Shown: positions 23,925-33,190, numbered from the stretch's first letter. The stretch is 34,743 nt of DNA from Desulfobacteraceae bacterium (GCA_021372635.1 JAJFUA010000011.1:1-34743), one strand, 5' to 3'. Program-made: numbers and translations. The notes: generated from the sequence alone by a model not told the origin.

Positions 23925-24947
23925 TCAAAGCGATATTTTGATAAAGGCCTTCGATTCAAGATCCTTTACCCATTCCTCGTAACGTCGGTTGACTTCCTGC
24001 TGAAAGAGTTGCTTCCGGATCTTTTCGCGGTCGACGGAATCGCCGGACACACGGGAAGTCTGCACCGGAGCCTGCGCCTTCCCCGTTTCCACGTCCAACA
24101 TCTTCAAAATGTAAAATCCGTTCGGCCCCTTCACCACGCCGGTGACATCGTCTTTCCTGAGTCCTTTCAGCGCTGCGGCGATGGAAGGCGCAAGCTCATC
24201 CGCCTCGACAAACCCGATGTCTCCGCCTTCATCGGCCGCCGGCCCCTTCGAATACTCCCTCGCCAAGGCGGAAAAGCTCCCGCCGCCTTTGATGCGGCCG
24301 AGAATATCGCGGGCCTGCTTCTCGACCTTCTCCGATTCCTTCGCCCCGCTCCCCTCCGGTACGGGAAGAAAAATCAGCGCCACCCGCCGCCGTTCACTCC
24401 CCGTGGAACTCAAGCTCTCCCTCGGCTCCGGCGCGGCGGCCACAACCCCGCCGCTCTTCGCCCGGGCATCAATCTGCTCCTTGGTGATGACCACCTTGGA
24501 TCTGAAGCTGCGGTCCATCAGGCGGTTCCGTTCGAGTTCCTTGCGAATCGACTGGCGAAACTGCGCGCGCGTCTGCCCTTCCTTCTTGAGCAGTTCCTCA
24601 AGCTGGGCATCGCTGATGTGATGCTCATTTTTGACCGTTTCGATGCCCTCGTCGACCTCCCGATCCGTCGCCTCTATCTTGAGCCGCTTCATCTCCTGTT
24701 CCGTAAGTTTCTCGCGAATCATCTGCTGGAGGAGTTCGCGCTCCACGGAAGGCATTTTGGCCGGATCCACGTCTTTCAACTGCGGATTGGCCTTCTGAGC
24801 CCGTTGGATTCGTTCCGACAGTTCGCTGTATAAAATAATATCCCCATTCACTGTCGCAATGATACGATCCAGATTCTCCGCCCGGACACAAGGCACACAA
24901 AGACCCAGCAAAGCGAAAAAGAAGAATAATTTTCCAGTGATACGCAT
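23925..24947 (-). CDS. surA: SurA-like periplasmic peptidyl-prolyl isomerase
   Basis: The 340-residue protein has a signal peptide (RITGKLFFFFALLGLCVPC, ending CVRAEN). An N-terminal SurA chaperone domain follows (DRIIATVNGDIILYSELSER, REKLTEQEMKRLKI). A parvulin domain comes next (ERRRVALIFLPVPEG, FSALAREYSKGPAADEGGDI, GPNGFYILKM). SurA chaperones outer-membrane proteins. One parvulin domain, not two, makes it shorter than E. coli SurA. ATG 24947 has a run of six G upstream. It is 29 bases downstream of mfd and 14 bases before rodZ. Confidence 0.86.
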   Translation of the reverse strand: MRITGKLFFFFALLGLCVPCVRAENLDRIIATVNGDIILYSELSERIQRAQKANPQLKDVDPAKMPSVERELLQQMIREKLTEQEMKRLKIEATDREVDEGIETVKNEHHISDAQLEELLKKEGQTRAQFRQSIRKELERNRLMDRSFRSKVVITKEQIDARAKSGGVVAAAPEPRESLSSTGSERRRVALIFLPVPEGSGAKESEKVEKQARDILGRIKGGGSFSALAREYSKGPAADEGGDIGFVEADELAPSIAAALKGLRKDDVTGVVKGPNGFYILKMLDVETGKAQAPVQTSRVSGDSVDREKIRKQLFQQEVNRRYEEWVKDLESKAFIKISL

Positions 24948-24976
24948 GAAACCCCCCAAGTATGAAATCTCATAAC

Positions 24977-27900
24977 CTACTGAATTGACTTGGTATCACT
25001 AGCACGTTCATCTGCCTCTTGCAAGATCCTTTTCAGCCGGGCAAGACGTTGCGGCCAGTGGCGTCCCCATATCTCCACTTTCAATCGGCGGTCCGTTTCG
25101 CGCACGAACGAGCATTTCCTCTCTTCCATGCCCGGCAGGAGCCGATGAAGTTCACCAGGTCCGGTGAAATGAAGGGTAAAAAACTCCTCGTCGCCTTCCA
25201 TTTTTGCGATTCCAAGCCGCTTGCAGAGCAGGCGGGCTTTTGCGAGCAGGATCAGGTTCCTGGCATTTTCGGGGAAAGGACCGTACCGATCGCGCCATTC
25301 CGCGGCCAGGTCATCGATATCGGAGGACTCGGAGGCGGTGGCAAGGCGCTTGTAGGCAACAAGCCTCTGGTCCGTGTCCGGGATGAAGGGTTCCGGGAGA
25401 AAGGCGGAAATGGGAACGTTGATTTCGGGATCGAAGGGTTCCACTTCCGTCTTTTCCCCCTTCATCTGCCCGATGGTCTTCTCGAGAAGCTCCAGGTAGA
25501 GTTCGTAGCCCACCGCCTGGATGTGCCCCGACTGGGAAGACCCCAGGATAGTACCCCCACCGCGGATTTGCAGGTCGTTGAGAGCGATCTTGAAACCCGC
25601 CCCCAGTTCGGAGAAGTCCATCAGCGCCGTCAGGCGCTTCTGGGCGTCCCGGCTGATGAGATCCTCACCCGGGATGAGCAGGTACGCAAAAGCCTGTTCG
25701 CTGGACCGGCCCACCCTGCCGCGCAACTGGTAAATCTGTGCCAGGCCGAATTTGTCGGCGCGGTTGATGACGATCGTGTTCGCAGCCGGGATATCGAGTC
25801 CCGATTCGATGATGGTCGTACACACCAGGACGTCGATCTTCCGGGAGATGAAATCGAGCATCACCTTTTCGAGGTCCCGCTCCTTCATCTGCCCGTGCGC
25901 CACTCCGACGCGGGCTTCCGGCACCAGCCGGCCGATCGACGCCGCCATCTGGTAGATGCTCTGGACATGGTTGTGTACGAAAAAGACCTGCCCGCCCCGG
26001 TGCAATTCGCGGTAGATCGCCTCCCGCACCGTAAAGTCGTCGTATTTGCACACGTACGTTTCAATGGCATGGCGGTCCTGGGGCGGCGTCTCGATAGTGC
26101 TCAAATCCCGGATGCCCGCAAGCGACATGTGGAGCGTCCTCGGGATCGGCGTGGCCGTAAGAGTCAGGACGTCCACCGAAACCCGGAGCTGCTTGAGCTT
26201 TTCCTTGTGCTTGACCCCGAACCGGTGTTCCTCGTCGATGACCAGCAGGCCGAGATCCTTGAAAGCGATATCCTTTGAAAGCAGGCGGTGCGTTCCCACG
26301 ACGATGTCGACGGTCCCCTTTTTCAGGCCTTCGATGACCTGCTTCTGCTGAGCCGGCGTCTTGAAGCGGCTCATGGAGGCCACCACGACGGGAAAGCCTT
26401 CAAAGCGTTCACTGAAGCTCTGAAAATGCTGCTCCGCCAGCACGGTGGTCGGGACCAGGATGGCAGCCTGCTTCCCGTCCATGACGGCCTTGAAGGCGGC
26501 CCGAAGAGCGACCTCCGTCTTGCCGTATCCGACGTCGCCGCAGATCAGCCGGTCCATCGGACGGGCAGAAGCCATGTCCTCCAGCACGTCGTCGATCGCC
26601 TGCGCCTGGTCCGGCGTCTCCTCGTAGCTGAACGTTGCGGAAAATTCCTCGAAATACTTGTCCGGCGGGGAAAAACGGTATCCGTCGTTCACCTGGCGCA
26701 ACGCATACAGGTTCAGCAATTCCTCCGCAATCCGTTCGGCTGCTTCCTTCGCCTTTTTCTTGGCCGCATCCCAGGATTTCCCCCCCAGCTTGTCCACCCG
26801 GGGATTCACCCCCTCGATCCCGAGATACTTCTGGACCTTCTGCAGCTTGTCCACCGGGACGTAAAGGCGGTCGCCCTCCTGGTATTCCAGCAGCAGAAAA
26901 TCGCTCTCGATTCCTCTCACGCCGAGGTGGACCAGTTCCTTGTAGACCCCGATCCCATGGTCCACGTGCACCACGAAATCGCCGACGTGAAGATCCTGGA
27001 ACGAACTCAGGAACACGCCGGAAATGGATTTCTTGGAACGGCCGTGCGATTTCCTGCCGAAGACCTCTTCTTCGGACACTATCGCGATGCGTTCGGCCGG
27101 CCAGCGGAAACCCTTTTCCAATGCTCCGACCAGCACCTTGACGGACAAGTCCTCGAAGGACTCCTCTCCGAAAGGCAGCGGACTGAAGACGGCATCTACT
27201 CCATAGCCGCCGAGCAGCCCCGCAAGCCTCTTCGCCTGCTCCTTCTGCCCGCAGACGAGAAAAGCGAGCAGCCCTTCGTCGCGCCATTGCCGGAACTGCG
27301 CAGCCAGGGGTTCGAGCAGCCGCTCCCTGTGGGAATGGGCCTTCACGGCCAGCGTCAGCGCTTCGTGTCCCTCCGCTCCGACGTCGAAAGTCACGGGGGC
27401 TTCTCCGGGCACGGGAAGCGGGTTCGCCCACACCTGCTGGAACCGCGCCGCTTTTTCGATGAATTCGTCGGGGGCTTCGAGCACTTCGCCCGGAGGTCTT
27501 TTCCATTCATGAGGAGACTGATGATTTTCCCACTCCTGGGCGGCTTTCCAGTAATGCCCGTCCATCTCACCGCGCACCTGCATGGTGTCCGACCAGACAA
27601 CGACCGTCGAAGGGTCCAGGTAATCCAGGAGCGTGACCATTTTTTCATAGAAAACGGGGATGATCGCTTCGAACGCCCCCAACTGGTGGCCTTCCTGGAT
27701 CTTGTCCAGCCACACGTTGCCCGCGGCGGGGGTGAGCCGTTCCCTGCGCACGTCTTCATAGACGGCGTTCCGGGCACGTTCCCGTGCCGCCTCGTCCAGG
27801 ATGATTTCACTGCCCGGCAGCAGCACCGCGTCCTCGATGGACCCCAGCGAGCGCTGCGTGCTGGGATGAAACAGGCGGATCGATTCCAGCTCGTTTCCGA

Positions 27901-28549
27901 ACAGTTCGATTCGCATCGGCCACCGGTAGAGAGGGGCATACACGTCCAGCACCCCTCCCCTTCGGCTGAAGTCTCCGTACTCCTCGACGAGGGTCACGCC
28001 ATAGTAGCCCCGGTCCACGAGCCGTTTCGCCAGGGATTCCGGATCGATATCCTCGCCGACGACCGTGTGTTCCGTGTGTTTCATCAGGATTTCCGGCGGA
28101 GGAAGCCGTTCCAGGAGGGCCAGTGCGGAGGTCACGACCAGCACGGGGGCGGATGCCGCCCGAAGGGCGTAGAGCGCCTCGATGCGCCGGGCGGTCCGTT
28201 CCATTCTGCCAAGAGTGTGGACCTTGCGCCCGGTCCGGGAGGGAAGGGTCCATATCTTCCGGTCGAGCGGGGAATCCGCCCGGTAACCGTCTTTCCCCCA
28301 GAAAAAAGAGACGGCCTCCGCCAGTTTTTCGGCGTCCCGGTCCGTCGGGGCGACGAGCAGAAGCGGCTTTCGCTGCGAACCGAGGCTCCGGGCCAGGAAA
28401 AACGCGAGGGCAGGCAAATGTATGCCCCGCAGGGAGATGGAATCCCGCGATCCGGCCAGCGCAGTCAGAATATCCTGAGAGCGGCTTCCGGAATACTCGA
28501 CATCCCGGCCCGGTCCCACCTCGTCAGCAACAAACAGGGTTTCTTTCAT
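24977..28549 (-). CDS. mfd: Transcription-repair coupling factor
   Basis: The 1190-residue protein is a full-length Mfd. It has the UvrB-like N-terminal part, the RNA polymerase-interacting domain (DFVVHVDHGIGVYKEL, about 526) and the DNA translocase with Walker A GDVGYGKTE (about 668) and DEEH box (about 769). RecG-like motifs and the C-terminal TRCF domain follow. It removes stalled RNA polymerase and recruits UvrA to the lesion. A minus-strand promoter (TTGACA) lies about 120 bases upstream. The gene leads the mfd-surA-rodZ unit. A 771-codon antisense frame inside it is a shadow of GC bias. Confidence 0.96.
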   Translation of the reverse strand: MKETLFVADEVGPGRDVEYSGSRSQDILTALAGSRDSISLRGIHLPALAFFLARSLGSQRKPLLLVAPTDRDAEKLAEAVSFFWGKDGYRADSPLDRKIWTLPSRTGRKVHTLGRMERTARRIEALYALRAASAPVLVVTSALALLERLPPPEILMKHTEHTVVGEDIDPESLAKRLVDRGYYGVTLVEEYGDFSRRGGVLDVYAPLYRWPMRIELFGNELESIRLFHPSTQRSLGSIEDAVLLPGSEIILDEAARERARNAVYEDVRRERLTPAAGNVWLDKIQEGHQLGAFEAIIPVFYEKMVTLLDYLDPSTVVVWSDTMQVRGEMDGHYWKAAQEWENHQSPHEWKRPPGEVLEAPDEFIEKAARFQQVWANPLPVPGEAPVTFDVGAEGHEALTLAVKAHSHRERLLEPLAAQFRQWRDEGLLAFLVCGQKEQAKRLAGLLGGYGVDAVFSPLPFGEESFEDLSVKVLVGALEKGFRWPAERIAIVSEEEVFGRKSHGRSKKSISGVFLSSFQDLHVGDFVVHVDHGIGVYKELVHLGVRGIESDFLLLEYQEGDRLYVPVDKLQKVQKYLGIEGVNPRVDKLGGKSWDAAKKKAKEAAERIAEELLNLYALRQVNDGYRFSPPDKYFEEFSATFSYEETPDQAQAIDDVLEDMASARPMDRLICGDVGYGKTEVALRAAFKAVMDGKQAAILVPTTVLAEQHFQSFSERFEGFPVVVASMSRFKTPAQQKQVIEGLKKGTVDIVVGTHRLLSKDIAFKDLGLLVIDEEHRFGVKHKEKLKQLRVSVDVLTLTATPIPRTLHMSLAGIRDLSTIETPPQDRHAIETYVCKYDDFTVREAIYRELHRGGQVFFVHNHVQSIYQMAASIGRLVPEARVGVAHGQMKERDLEKVMLDFISRKIDVLVCTTIIESGLDIPAANTIVINRADKFGLAQIYQLRGRVGRSSEQAFAYLLIPGEDLISRDAQKRLTALMDFSELGAGFKIALNDLQIRGGGTILGSSQSGHIQAVGYELYLELLEKTIGQMKGEKTEVEPFDPEINVPISAFLPEPFIPDTDQRLVAYKRLATASESSDIDDLAAEWRDRYGPFPENARNLILLAKARLLCKRLGIAKMEGDEEFFTLHFTGPGELHRLLPGMEERKCSFVRETDRRLKVEIWGRHWPQRLARLKRILQEADERASDTKSIQ

Positions 28550-28646
28550 GCAGTGCTCTGTTCCTCGCCGCCCGGCTCAAAGCGAACGGTATATCCATCA
28601 TGACCCAACGCCGATGCGGACGCTCCGGCCCATCATCAGCGAAGAA

Positions 28647-28675
28647 AAGCTAAAAAAAGATTTCACCTGTGTCAA
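28647..28675 (-). promoter_or_regulatory. Possible promoter of mfd
   Basis: On the minus strand a perfect TTGACA (28675-28670) is followed, after 17 bases, by TAGCTT (28652-28647). The -10 box is weak. It overlaps the selA promoter on the other strand. Confidence 0.42.
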
Positions 28676-28690
28676 ATATTAAAATATAAC
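28662..28690 (+). promoter_or_regulatory. Possible sigma-70 promoter of selA
   Basis: TTCACC (28662-28667), a 17-base spacer and TATAAC (28685-28690) lie about 80 bases before the selA ATG in an AT-rich stretch. It overlaps the divergent mfd promoter. Confidence 0.5.
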
Positions 28691-28775
28691 CAAATCGGAG
28701 TGGGAAAGGAAGTTTTCATTCTCCCGGCATGTTATTGGTTTGATTTTGCAGAAAGAACAGGAGGGATCGACAGCA

Positions 28776-30212
28776 ATGGCAAATCCCGTCACGCAGGAAC
28801 TCCTGCGCCGGCTCCCGAGCGTGGATGCCCTGCTCCAGGCGAAAGCGGTCCAGGAGGCGCTGGCCGTCCAGCCGCGCAGGCTTGTTCTCGAAAGCATCCG
28901 GCAGGTGCTCGATGCGTTGCGAAAACGCATTCTGGAAAACCCTGAAAACGCGGCCCACGAGTCCGACCTGGATCCGCAACTCCTCGTCGGGCGAATCCTC
29001 GAACGCCTGGAGTCCCTCGGCAGCCATACTTTGATGCCCGTCGTCAACGCAACGGGCATCGTCGTTCACACCAATCTCGGCCGGTCCCTTCTCGCTGCGG
29101 AGGCCATGGAGCGTCTGCAGCTGCTGTGCGCGGGGTACAACAATCTCGAGTACGACCTGGGAGAAGGCCGAAGAGGCTCCCGCTACGTCCATGCGGAGGC
29201 CATCCTGTGCGAACTCACGGGGGCCAAAGCCGCCCTGGTGGTCAACAACAACGCGGCCGCCGTGCTGCTGGTTCTAAATACCCTGGCCAACGGCCGCGAA
29301 GTGGTGGTTTCCCGCGGGCAACTCGTGGAAATCGGCGGTTCCTTCCGAATACCCGACGTCATGCGGAGCAGCGGGGCCGTCCTGAAGGAGGTGGGAACGA
29401 CCAACCGCACGCACCCAAAGGACTACGAAGCGGGAATCTGCGGGGATACGGCGCTGCTCATGAAAGTCCACACCAGCAACTATAGGATCGTGGGCTTCAC
29501 CACCGGGGTCGGCATGGAGGAGATGGCGGCCATCGCTCACAGGCACGGGCTCCCCGCCATTGAGGATCTTGGAAGCGGGTCGTTCGTGGACCTTTCGCCC
29601 TTCGGCCTGAAGGGCGAGCCGACCGTTCAGGACTCCGTCCGCGCCGGCGCCGACGCGGTGACCTTCAGCGGAGACAAGCTCCTGGGCGGGCCACAGGCCG
29701 GGATCATCGTGGGTGCCAGGGAGATCGTCGACCGCTGCAAGCAGAACCCCCTCACCCGGGCACTGCGCGTGGACAAGATGACCCTCGCGGCACTCGAGGC
29801 CACCCTGCGGCTCTACCGGGACGAACGTGGAGCGATCCGGCAGATCCCGACGCTGCGTATGCTCGCCGCGACTCCCACGGAACTCGAAGAGCGCGCCCGT
29901 TCCCTCGCTTCACAGATTCAGCAGGCGGACAGGGATCGCCTGCTCGACGTGCAGGTGCTTCCCGGATTTTCTCAGGTAGGTGGCGGGGCGCTCCCGGAAC
30001 AGGATATCGAAACGAGGGTGGTCGCCGTTCGGTCGGAGTCGATCGGTACGCAGAAAATCGAGGCGGCGCTGCGGTCCAACACGCCGCCCGTGATCGGGCG
30101 CATCGAGTTCGACCGCTGCCTGCTGGACGTTCGCACGATACAGCCGGACGAATTCGTCGCCATTCGGGAGGCCTTCGAGCGGATGCTCGCCGGAACGGCG
30201 GGGTCCCGGTGA
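28776..30212 (+). CDS. selA: L-seryl-tRNA(Sec) selenium transferase (selenocysteine synthase)
   Basis: The 478-residue protein is a full-length SelA. Motifs include PVVNATGIVVHTNLGRSLL, EYDLGEGRRGSRY, ALVVNNNAAAVLL and VGTTNRTHPKDYE; Lys301 in TFSGDKLLGGPQAG carries PLP. It turns Ser-tRNA(Sec) into Sec-tRNA(Sec) with selenophosphate. ATG 28776 is preferred to the longer frame (28740); GGAGGG lies 10 bases upstream. Neither selB nor a selC tRNA is present here, so the rest of the pathway is elsewhere. It converges with the J-domain gene, leaving 12 bases between stops. Confidence 0.96.
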   Translation: MANPVTQELLRRLPSVDALLQAKAVQEALAVQPRRLVLESIRQVLDALRKRILENPENAAHESDLDPQLLVGRILERLESLGSHTLMPVVNATGIVVHTNLGRSLLAAEAMERLQLLCAGYNNLEYDLGEGRRGSRYVHAEAILCELTGAKAALVVNNNAAAVLLVLNTLANGREVVVSRGQLVEIGGSFRIPDVMRSSGAVLKEVGTTNRTHPKDYEAGICGDTALLMKVHTSNYRIVGFTTGVGMEEMAAIAHRHGLPAIEDLGSGSFVDLSPFGLKGEPTVQDSVRAGADAVTFSGDKLLGGPQAGIIVGAREIVDRCKQNPLTRALRVDKMTLAALEATLRLYRDERGAIRQIPTLRMLAATPTELEERARSLASQIQQADRDRLLDVQVLPGFSQVGGGALPEQDIETRVVAVRSESIGTQKIEAALRSNTPPVIGRIEFDRCLLDVRTIQPDEFVAIREAFERMLAGTAGSR

Positions 30213-30224
30213 GGCGGACGCCTC

Positions 30225-31115
30225 TCAGCCCACGCTCAGGTGCAGGTAGAGGTCCCCTCTTCCCCGGCCTCCATGAAGGTCCGCCTTTCCCATTTCCTTC
30301 AGGCGCAGCCGGGTCCCGGACCGGACTCCGGCGGGGATCCGCACGGAAACGCGCCTGCCCTGTTCCAGGTGCGGCAGTTCCACCTCGACGACCGCACCCG
30401 TCATCGCCTGGGCCGGCGAGATGGCCAGCTCGTAGATCACGTCCGCGCCGCCCGGGCGGCCCAGTTTTCCGATGCCCCCCGGCTGCTTCGCGTCCATTTC
30501 CTGGATCTTCCCCAGCAGGAATCTGCCGACTTTTTTCCCGGCCCTCGCGAGGAGGGACACGCTCTCCTTGAGAAGCCCCCGGCTTCCCTGCGCACCGGGC
30601 ATCGAATCCGCATTGAAACGTCTGGTCCCCGGAGCCGGTCTCGGGGAAGGACCGGTTCGAACGATCCGGATGCCCCCCGGCCCACCGAAGAACAACCCCT
30701 GGAAGAGTACCTTCTTATCACCGAAAAAGAGGCCGTTGAAGAACCGGTCATCGAAGCGGAAACCCATGCGCTGGAACTCCCGCTGCATTTCGTAGAACAT
30801 GTCCTGCGCCTGGCGGCTGTTGAAGAAATCCCGGAGTATCTCTTCCTGCGAATACCCGAACCCGGACGGAGAAGGACCGCCCTGCCTGGGCTGAAACCCG
30901 AGCCGCCGGTACTGGTCGTACTGGGAACGCTTTGCCGAGTCGCCAAGGACTCCGTATGCCTCGCTGATTTCCTTGAAACGCTCTTCAGCCCGCGGATCGT
31001 CGGGATTTCTGTCCGGATGGGTTTCGAGAGCCAGCTTTCTATACGCCTTCTTTACATCTTCCGGTGAGGCTTCCAACGGTACCCCCAGGATCTGATAGTA
31101 GTCCTTCTGCGACAT
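30225..31115 (-). CDS. Short J-domain (DnaJ/CbpA-like) protein
   Basis: The 296-residue protein starts with a full J domain (DYYQILGVPLEASPEDVKKA, HPD in ETHPDRNPDD). An unusual middle (about 85-215) is rich in Phe, Arg and Gly, with GLFFG twice (NGLFFGDKK and QGLFFGGPG) and no zinc-finger CxxCxGxG repeats. The C-terminal 70 residues match one DnaJ C-terminal beta domain (DVIYELAISPAQAMTGAVVE, IPAGVRSGTRLRLKEMG, GDLYLHLSVG). DnaJ-type proteins stimulate DnaK ATPase. With only one such domain and no dimerisation tail it differs from canonical DnaJ. ATG 31115 has GAGGA upstream. Confidence 0.83.
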   Translation of the reverse strand: MSQKDYYQILGVPLEASPEDVKKAYRKLALETHPDRNPDDPRAEERFKEISEAYGVLGDSAKRSQYDQYRRLGFQPRQGGPSPSGFGYSQEEILRDFFNSRQAQDMFYEMQREFQRMGFRFDDRFFNGLFFGDKKVLFQGLFFGGPGGIRIVRTGPSPRPAPGTRRFNADSMPGAQGSRGLLKESVSLLARAGKKVGRFLLGKIQEMDAKQPGGIGKLGRPGGADVIYELAISPAQAMTGAVVEVELPHLEQGRRVSVRIPAGVRSGTRLRLKEMGKADLHGGRGRGDLYLHLSVG

Positions 31116-31192
31116 CGTGTCCTCATTCTCCCAGATCTTGTAGAACGGGCAGCACACCGGCCGCCCACGTGTGAATTGCACTTTAAGTTTAA

Positions 31193-31221
31193 ATTATACG
31201 ACCACTTCCGTCCAAGATCAA
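31193..31221 (-). promoter_or_regulatory. Near-consensus sigma-70 promoter of the J-domain gene
   Basis: On the minus strand TTGATC (31221-31216), a 17-base spacer and a perfect TATAAT (31198-31193) lie about 78 bases before the ATG. This is the best promoter seen in the window, so the gene is probably strongly expressed. No heat-shock (CIRCE or sigma-32) pattern is evident. Confidence 0.65.
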
Positions 31222-31354
31222 GAAGGCTCCCGGAAGCACTGCGCCACGAAATACGGACCCGCAGGTTGGATCGAGGACCGGACAGGGGACGTCCTCTGGT
31301 ATCCTGGCGGAGGAAAGCCCTCCCCCTCACGGGAAGGCAACGCGCCACTCCGGT

Positions 31355-33109
31355 TCAGGGCGTGCAGGCCCCGCAGCGCCGGCAGTTTTCCTCGGGGCGG
31401 CACGGAGGGCTGCTGCGTCCTTCGAGGGAGCGCATGTATTCGTCCCAGAGATAACTTCTCGACGTTCCGCACTCGATGATTTCCCACGGGAAGAGTTCAT
31501 CCCGGTCCCGCTCCCGCATGACCCAGAAGTCGGGATTGAACGGCACGGATTTCAGCGCCTGTGTCCAGGAAAGGCCGCCGAGCGCGACTTTTTCCAGGAA
31601 GGACCCGGCGCGCCGGTCCCCCCTGGCCAGCAGAGCCTGGACGTACGCCCATTTCGGCAGATCGAAGTGCACCCTGACGTTGGGCACCTTCCGGAGCGCC
31701 CTTTGAATCCGGCGGGCCCGTTCCTTCAGTTCCACTACCCCCGCGAACCCAGACCACTGGAAAGGGGTAAACGGTTTCGGCACGAACGAATTGACGCTTA
31801 GAGTGATGGTCCCCAGGCGCCGCAACCCACGGCTCACCTTGAGCACGTGGTGCTTGATCCCCTTGGCCAGTTCGACGACGGCGTCCAGATCTTCATTCGT
31901 CTCCGTCGGAAGACCGATCATGAAATAGAGCTTCAGGTGCAGAATCCCCCTCTCCGTAAGGCGCTCCACAGCCGCATAGATCTGCTCGACTTCCAGGTTC
32001 TTGTTGATTGCGCGCCGCAGCCGGTCCGACCCCGCTTCGGGGGCAATAGCGACGGATTGATGCCGGCTCGCCTCGAGGGTGGACACGATTCCGGGAGTGA
32101 TCGTATCGGCCCGCAGGGAGGAGAAGGAGAGGGATGCCCCCCGGTCGACAAGAGCGTCACAGAGGGCGGAAATCTCGGGATGGTCCGAGACGGCCGCGCT
32201 GACCAGCCCGATCCGGGAATGGCCCTCCAGGCGACCTCCCGCGTGCAGCAGCAGCTTATCGGCGGCATGATACCTGACCGGCCGGTAGACGAAACCGGCG
32301 GCGCAGAAGCGGCATCCTCTCCCGCATCCCCTCCCGATCTCGACGAGTTCCACATTGCTGAATTCCGTATTGGGAGTGAGGATCACCGTCTGGCAGGGAT
32401 TGTGCCGGGAGAGGTCCGCGCGGCGATAAACCACCCGCTCCGGCACGCGCGCTCCGGCACGCGGTTCGATGGATTCCACCTGCCCGTCGGACCGATAGTT
32501 CACACGGTACAGAGAGGGGACGTAGATACCGGGGACTTCGCGGGCCAGGGTTTCGAGCAACTCCGCGCGGGGAGGATCGTCTTCCCCCGTCCTGCGGAAG
32601 GCTTCCAGGAACTCGGGAACCAGGTCTTCCCCCTCTCCGATGAACAGGAAATCCAGGAAATCGGCCAGAGGTTCGGGATTCAGAAAGACGGCCACCCCCC
32701 CGGCGGCCACCAGCGGGTGGGATCGGTCCCTCGCCTCCGCCCGGGGAGGAATCCCCGCGAGGTGCAGCATTTCAATGGCGTGCGGATAGTCGTTTTCGAA
32801 GGGGATGGAAAAGGCGATCAGGTCGAATTCCCTCAAGGATCTCTGCGATTCCAGGGATACCAGTCTGCCGGGAGATTGCCCGAGGGCCGCCATGTCTTCC
32901 GGTTCGGGATAGAAGACCCTTTCGCAGACGACATCCCCGGGAAGATTCAAAAGGCTGTAGACCGACTGGAACCCCAGGTTGGACATACCCACCGAATAGC
33001 GGTTGGGAAATGCGAGAGCAATGCGAAGCTTTCCACTCCAATCCTTTCGGATGGTCCCTTCTTCCTCCACCAGCCACTGCTGTCTTTTTTGCCTGTGATT
33101 TTTGAGCAT
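31355..33109 (-). CDS. B12-binding-domain radical SAM protein (TIGR03960-like)
   Basis: The 584-residue protein starts with a cobalamin-binding-like domain (RIALAFPNRYSVGMSNLGFQ, then VCERVFYPEPEDM). A radical SAM core follows, with the cluster motif CGRGCRFC (CxxxCxxC, about 260-267) in EIGRGCGRGCRFCAAGFVYRP-like context. The C-terminus ends in a second Cys cluster, C-x5-C-x2-C-x2-C, that could bind another iron-sulfur centre or zinc. Proteins of this family are often found fused or adjacent to a DUF2344 domain, which is absent here. The reaction is unknown. ATG 33109 has no clear ribosome-binding site; GTG 33154 is an alternative. Confidence 0.82.
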   Translation of the reverse strand: MLKNHRQKRQQWLVEEEGTIRKDWSGKLRIALAFPNRYSVGMSNLGFQSVYSLLNLPGDVVCERVFYPEPEDMAALGQSPGRLVSLESQRSLREFDLIAFSIPFENDYPHAIEMLHLAGIPPRAEARDRSHPLVAAGGVAVFLNPEPLADFLDFLFIGEGEDLVPEFLEAFRRTGEDDPPRAELLETLAREVPGIYVPSLYRVNYRSDGQVESIEPRAGARVPERVVYRRADLSRHNPCQTVILTPNTEFSNVELVEIGRGCGRGCRFCAAGFVYRPVRYHAADKLLLHAGGRLEGHSRIGLVSAAVSDHPEISALCDALVDRGASLSFSSLRADTITPGIVSTLEASRHQSVAIAPEAGSDRLRRAINKNLEVEQIYAAVERLTERGILHLKLYFMIGLPTETNEDLDAVVELAKGIKHHVLKVSRGLRRLGTITLSVNSFVPKPFTPFQWSGFAGVVELKERARRIQRALRKVPNVRVHFDLPKWAYVQALLARGDRRAGSFLEKVALGGLSWTQALKSVPFNPDFWVMRERDRDELFPWEIIECGTSRSYLWDEYMRSLEGRSSPPCRPEENCRRCGACTP

Positions 33110-33167
33110 GCCGGGAAAAACGCCGCCCTCTGACCGTTGAGTTGATTTCACCACCGCAGAAACACGT

Positions 33168-33190
33168 CGAGGTGGGCAGAACCCACCTCG
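33168..33190 (-). terminator. Hairpin between ftsZ and the radical SAM gene
   Basis: A perfect 9-bp stem (33168-33176 with 33182-33190, loop CAGAA) lies 250 bases past the ftsZ stop. On the plus strand TATTTATAAC follows, and on the minus strand ACGTGTTTCTG, so the U-rich side is not decisive. Confidence 0.45.

Noticed and set aside
26288-28603. A 771-codon open frame on the plus strand, antisense to mfd
   Set aside because: It lies exactly opposite a full-length mfd and its translation has no recognisable motif. Long antisense frames are common where codon third positions are GC-rich.
31181-31354. A possible structured RNA (6S-like or RNase P-like) upstream of the J-domain gene
   Set aside because: Only a 5-bp hairpin (GGAGG/CCTCC) and a GGAGGAAAG patch were seen, without the conserved core of either RNA. 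The stretch is explained as a promoter region.
31847-33133. A 428-codon plus-strand frame opposite the radical SAM gene
   Set aside because: The radical SAM cluster motif and B12 domain are on the minus strand.
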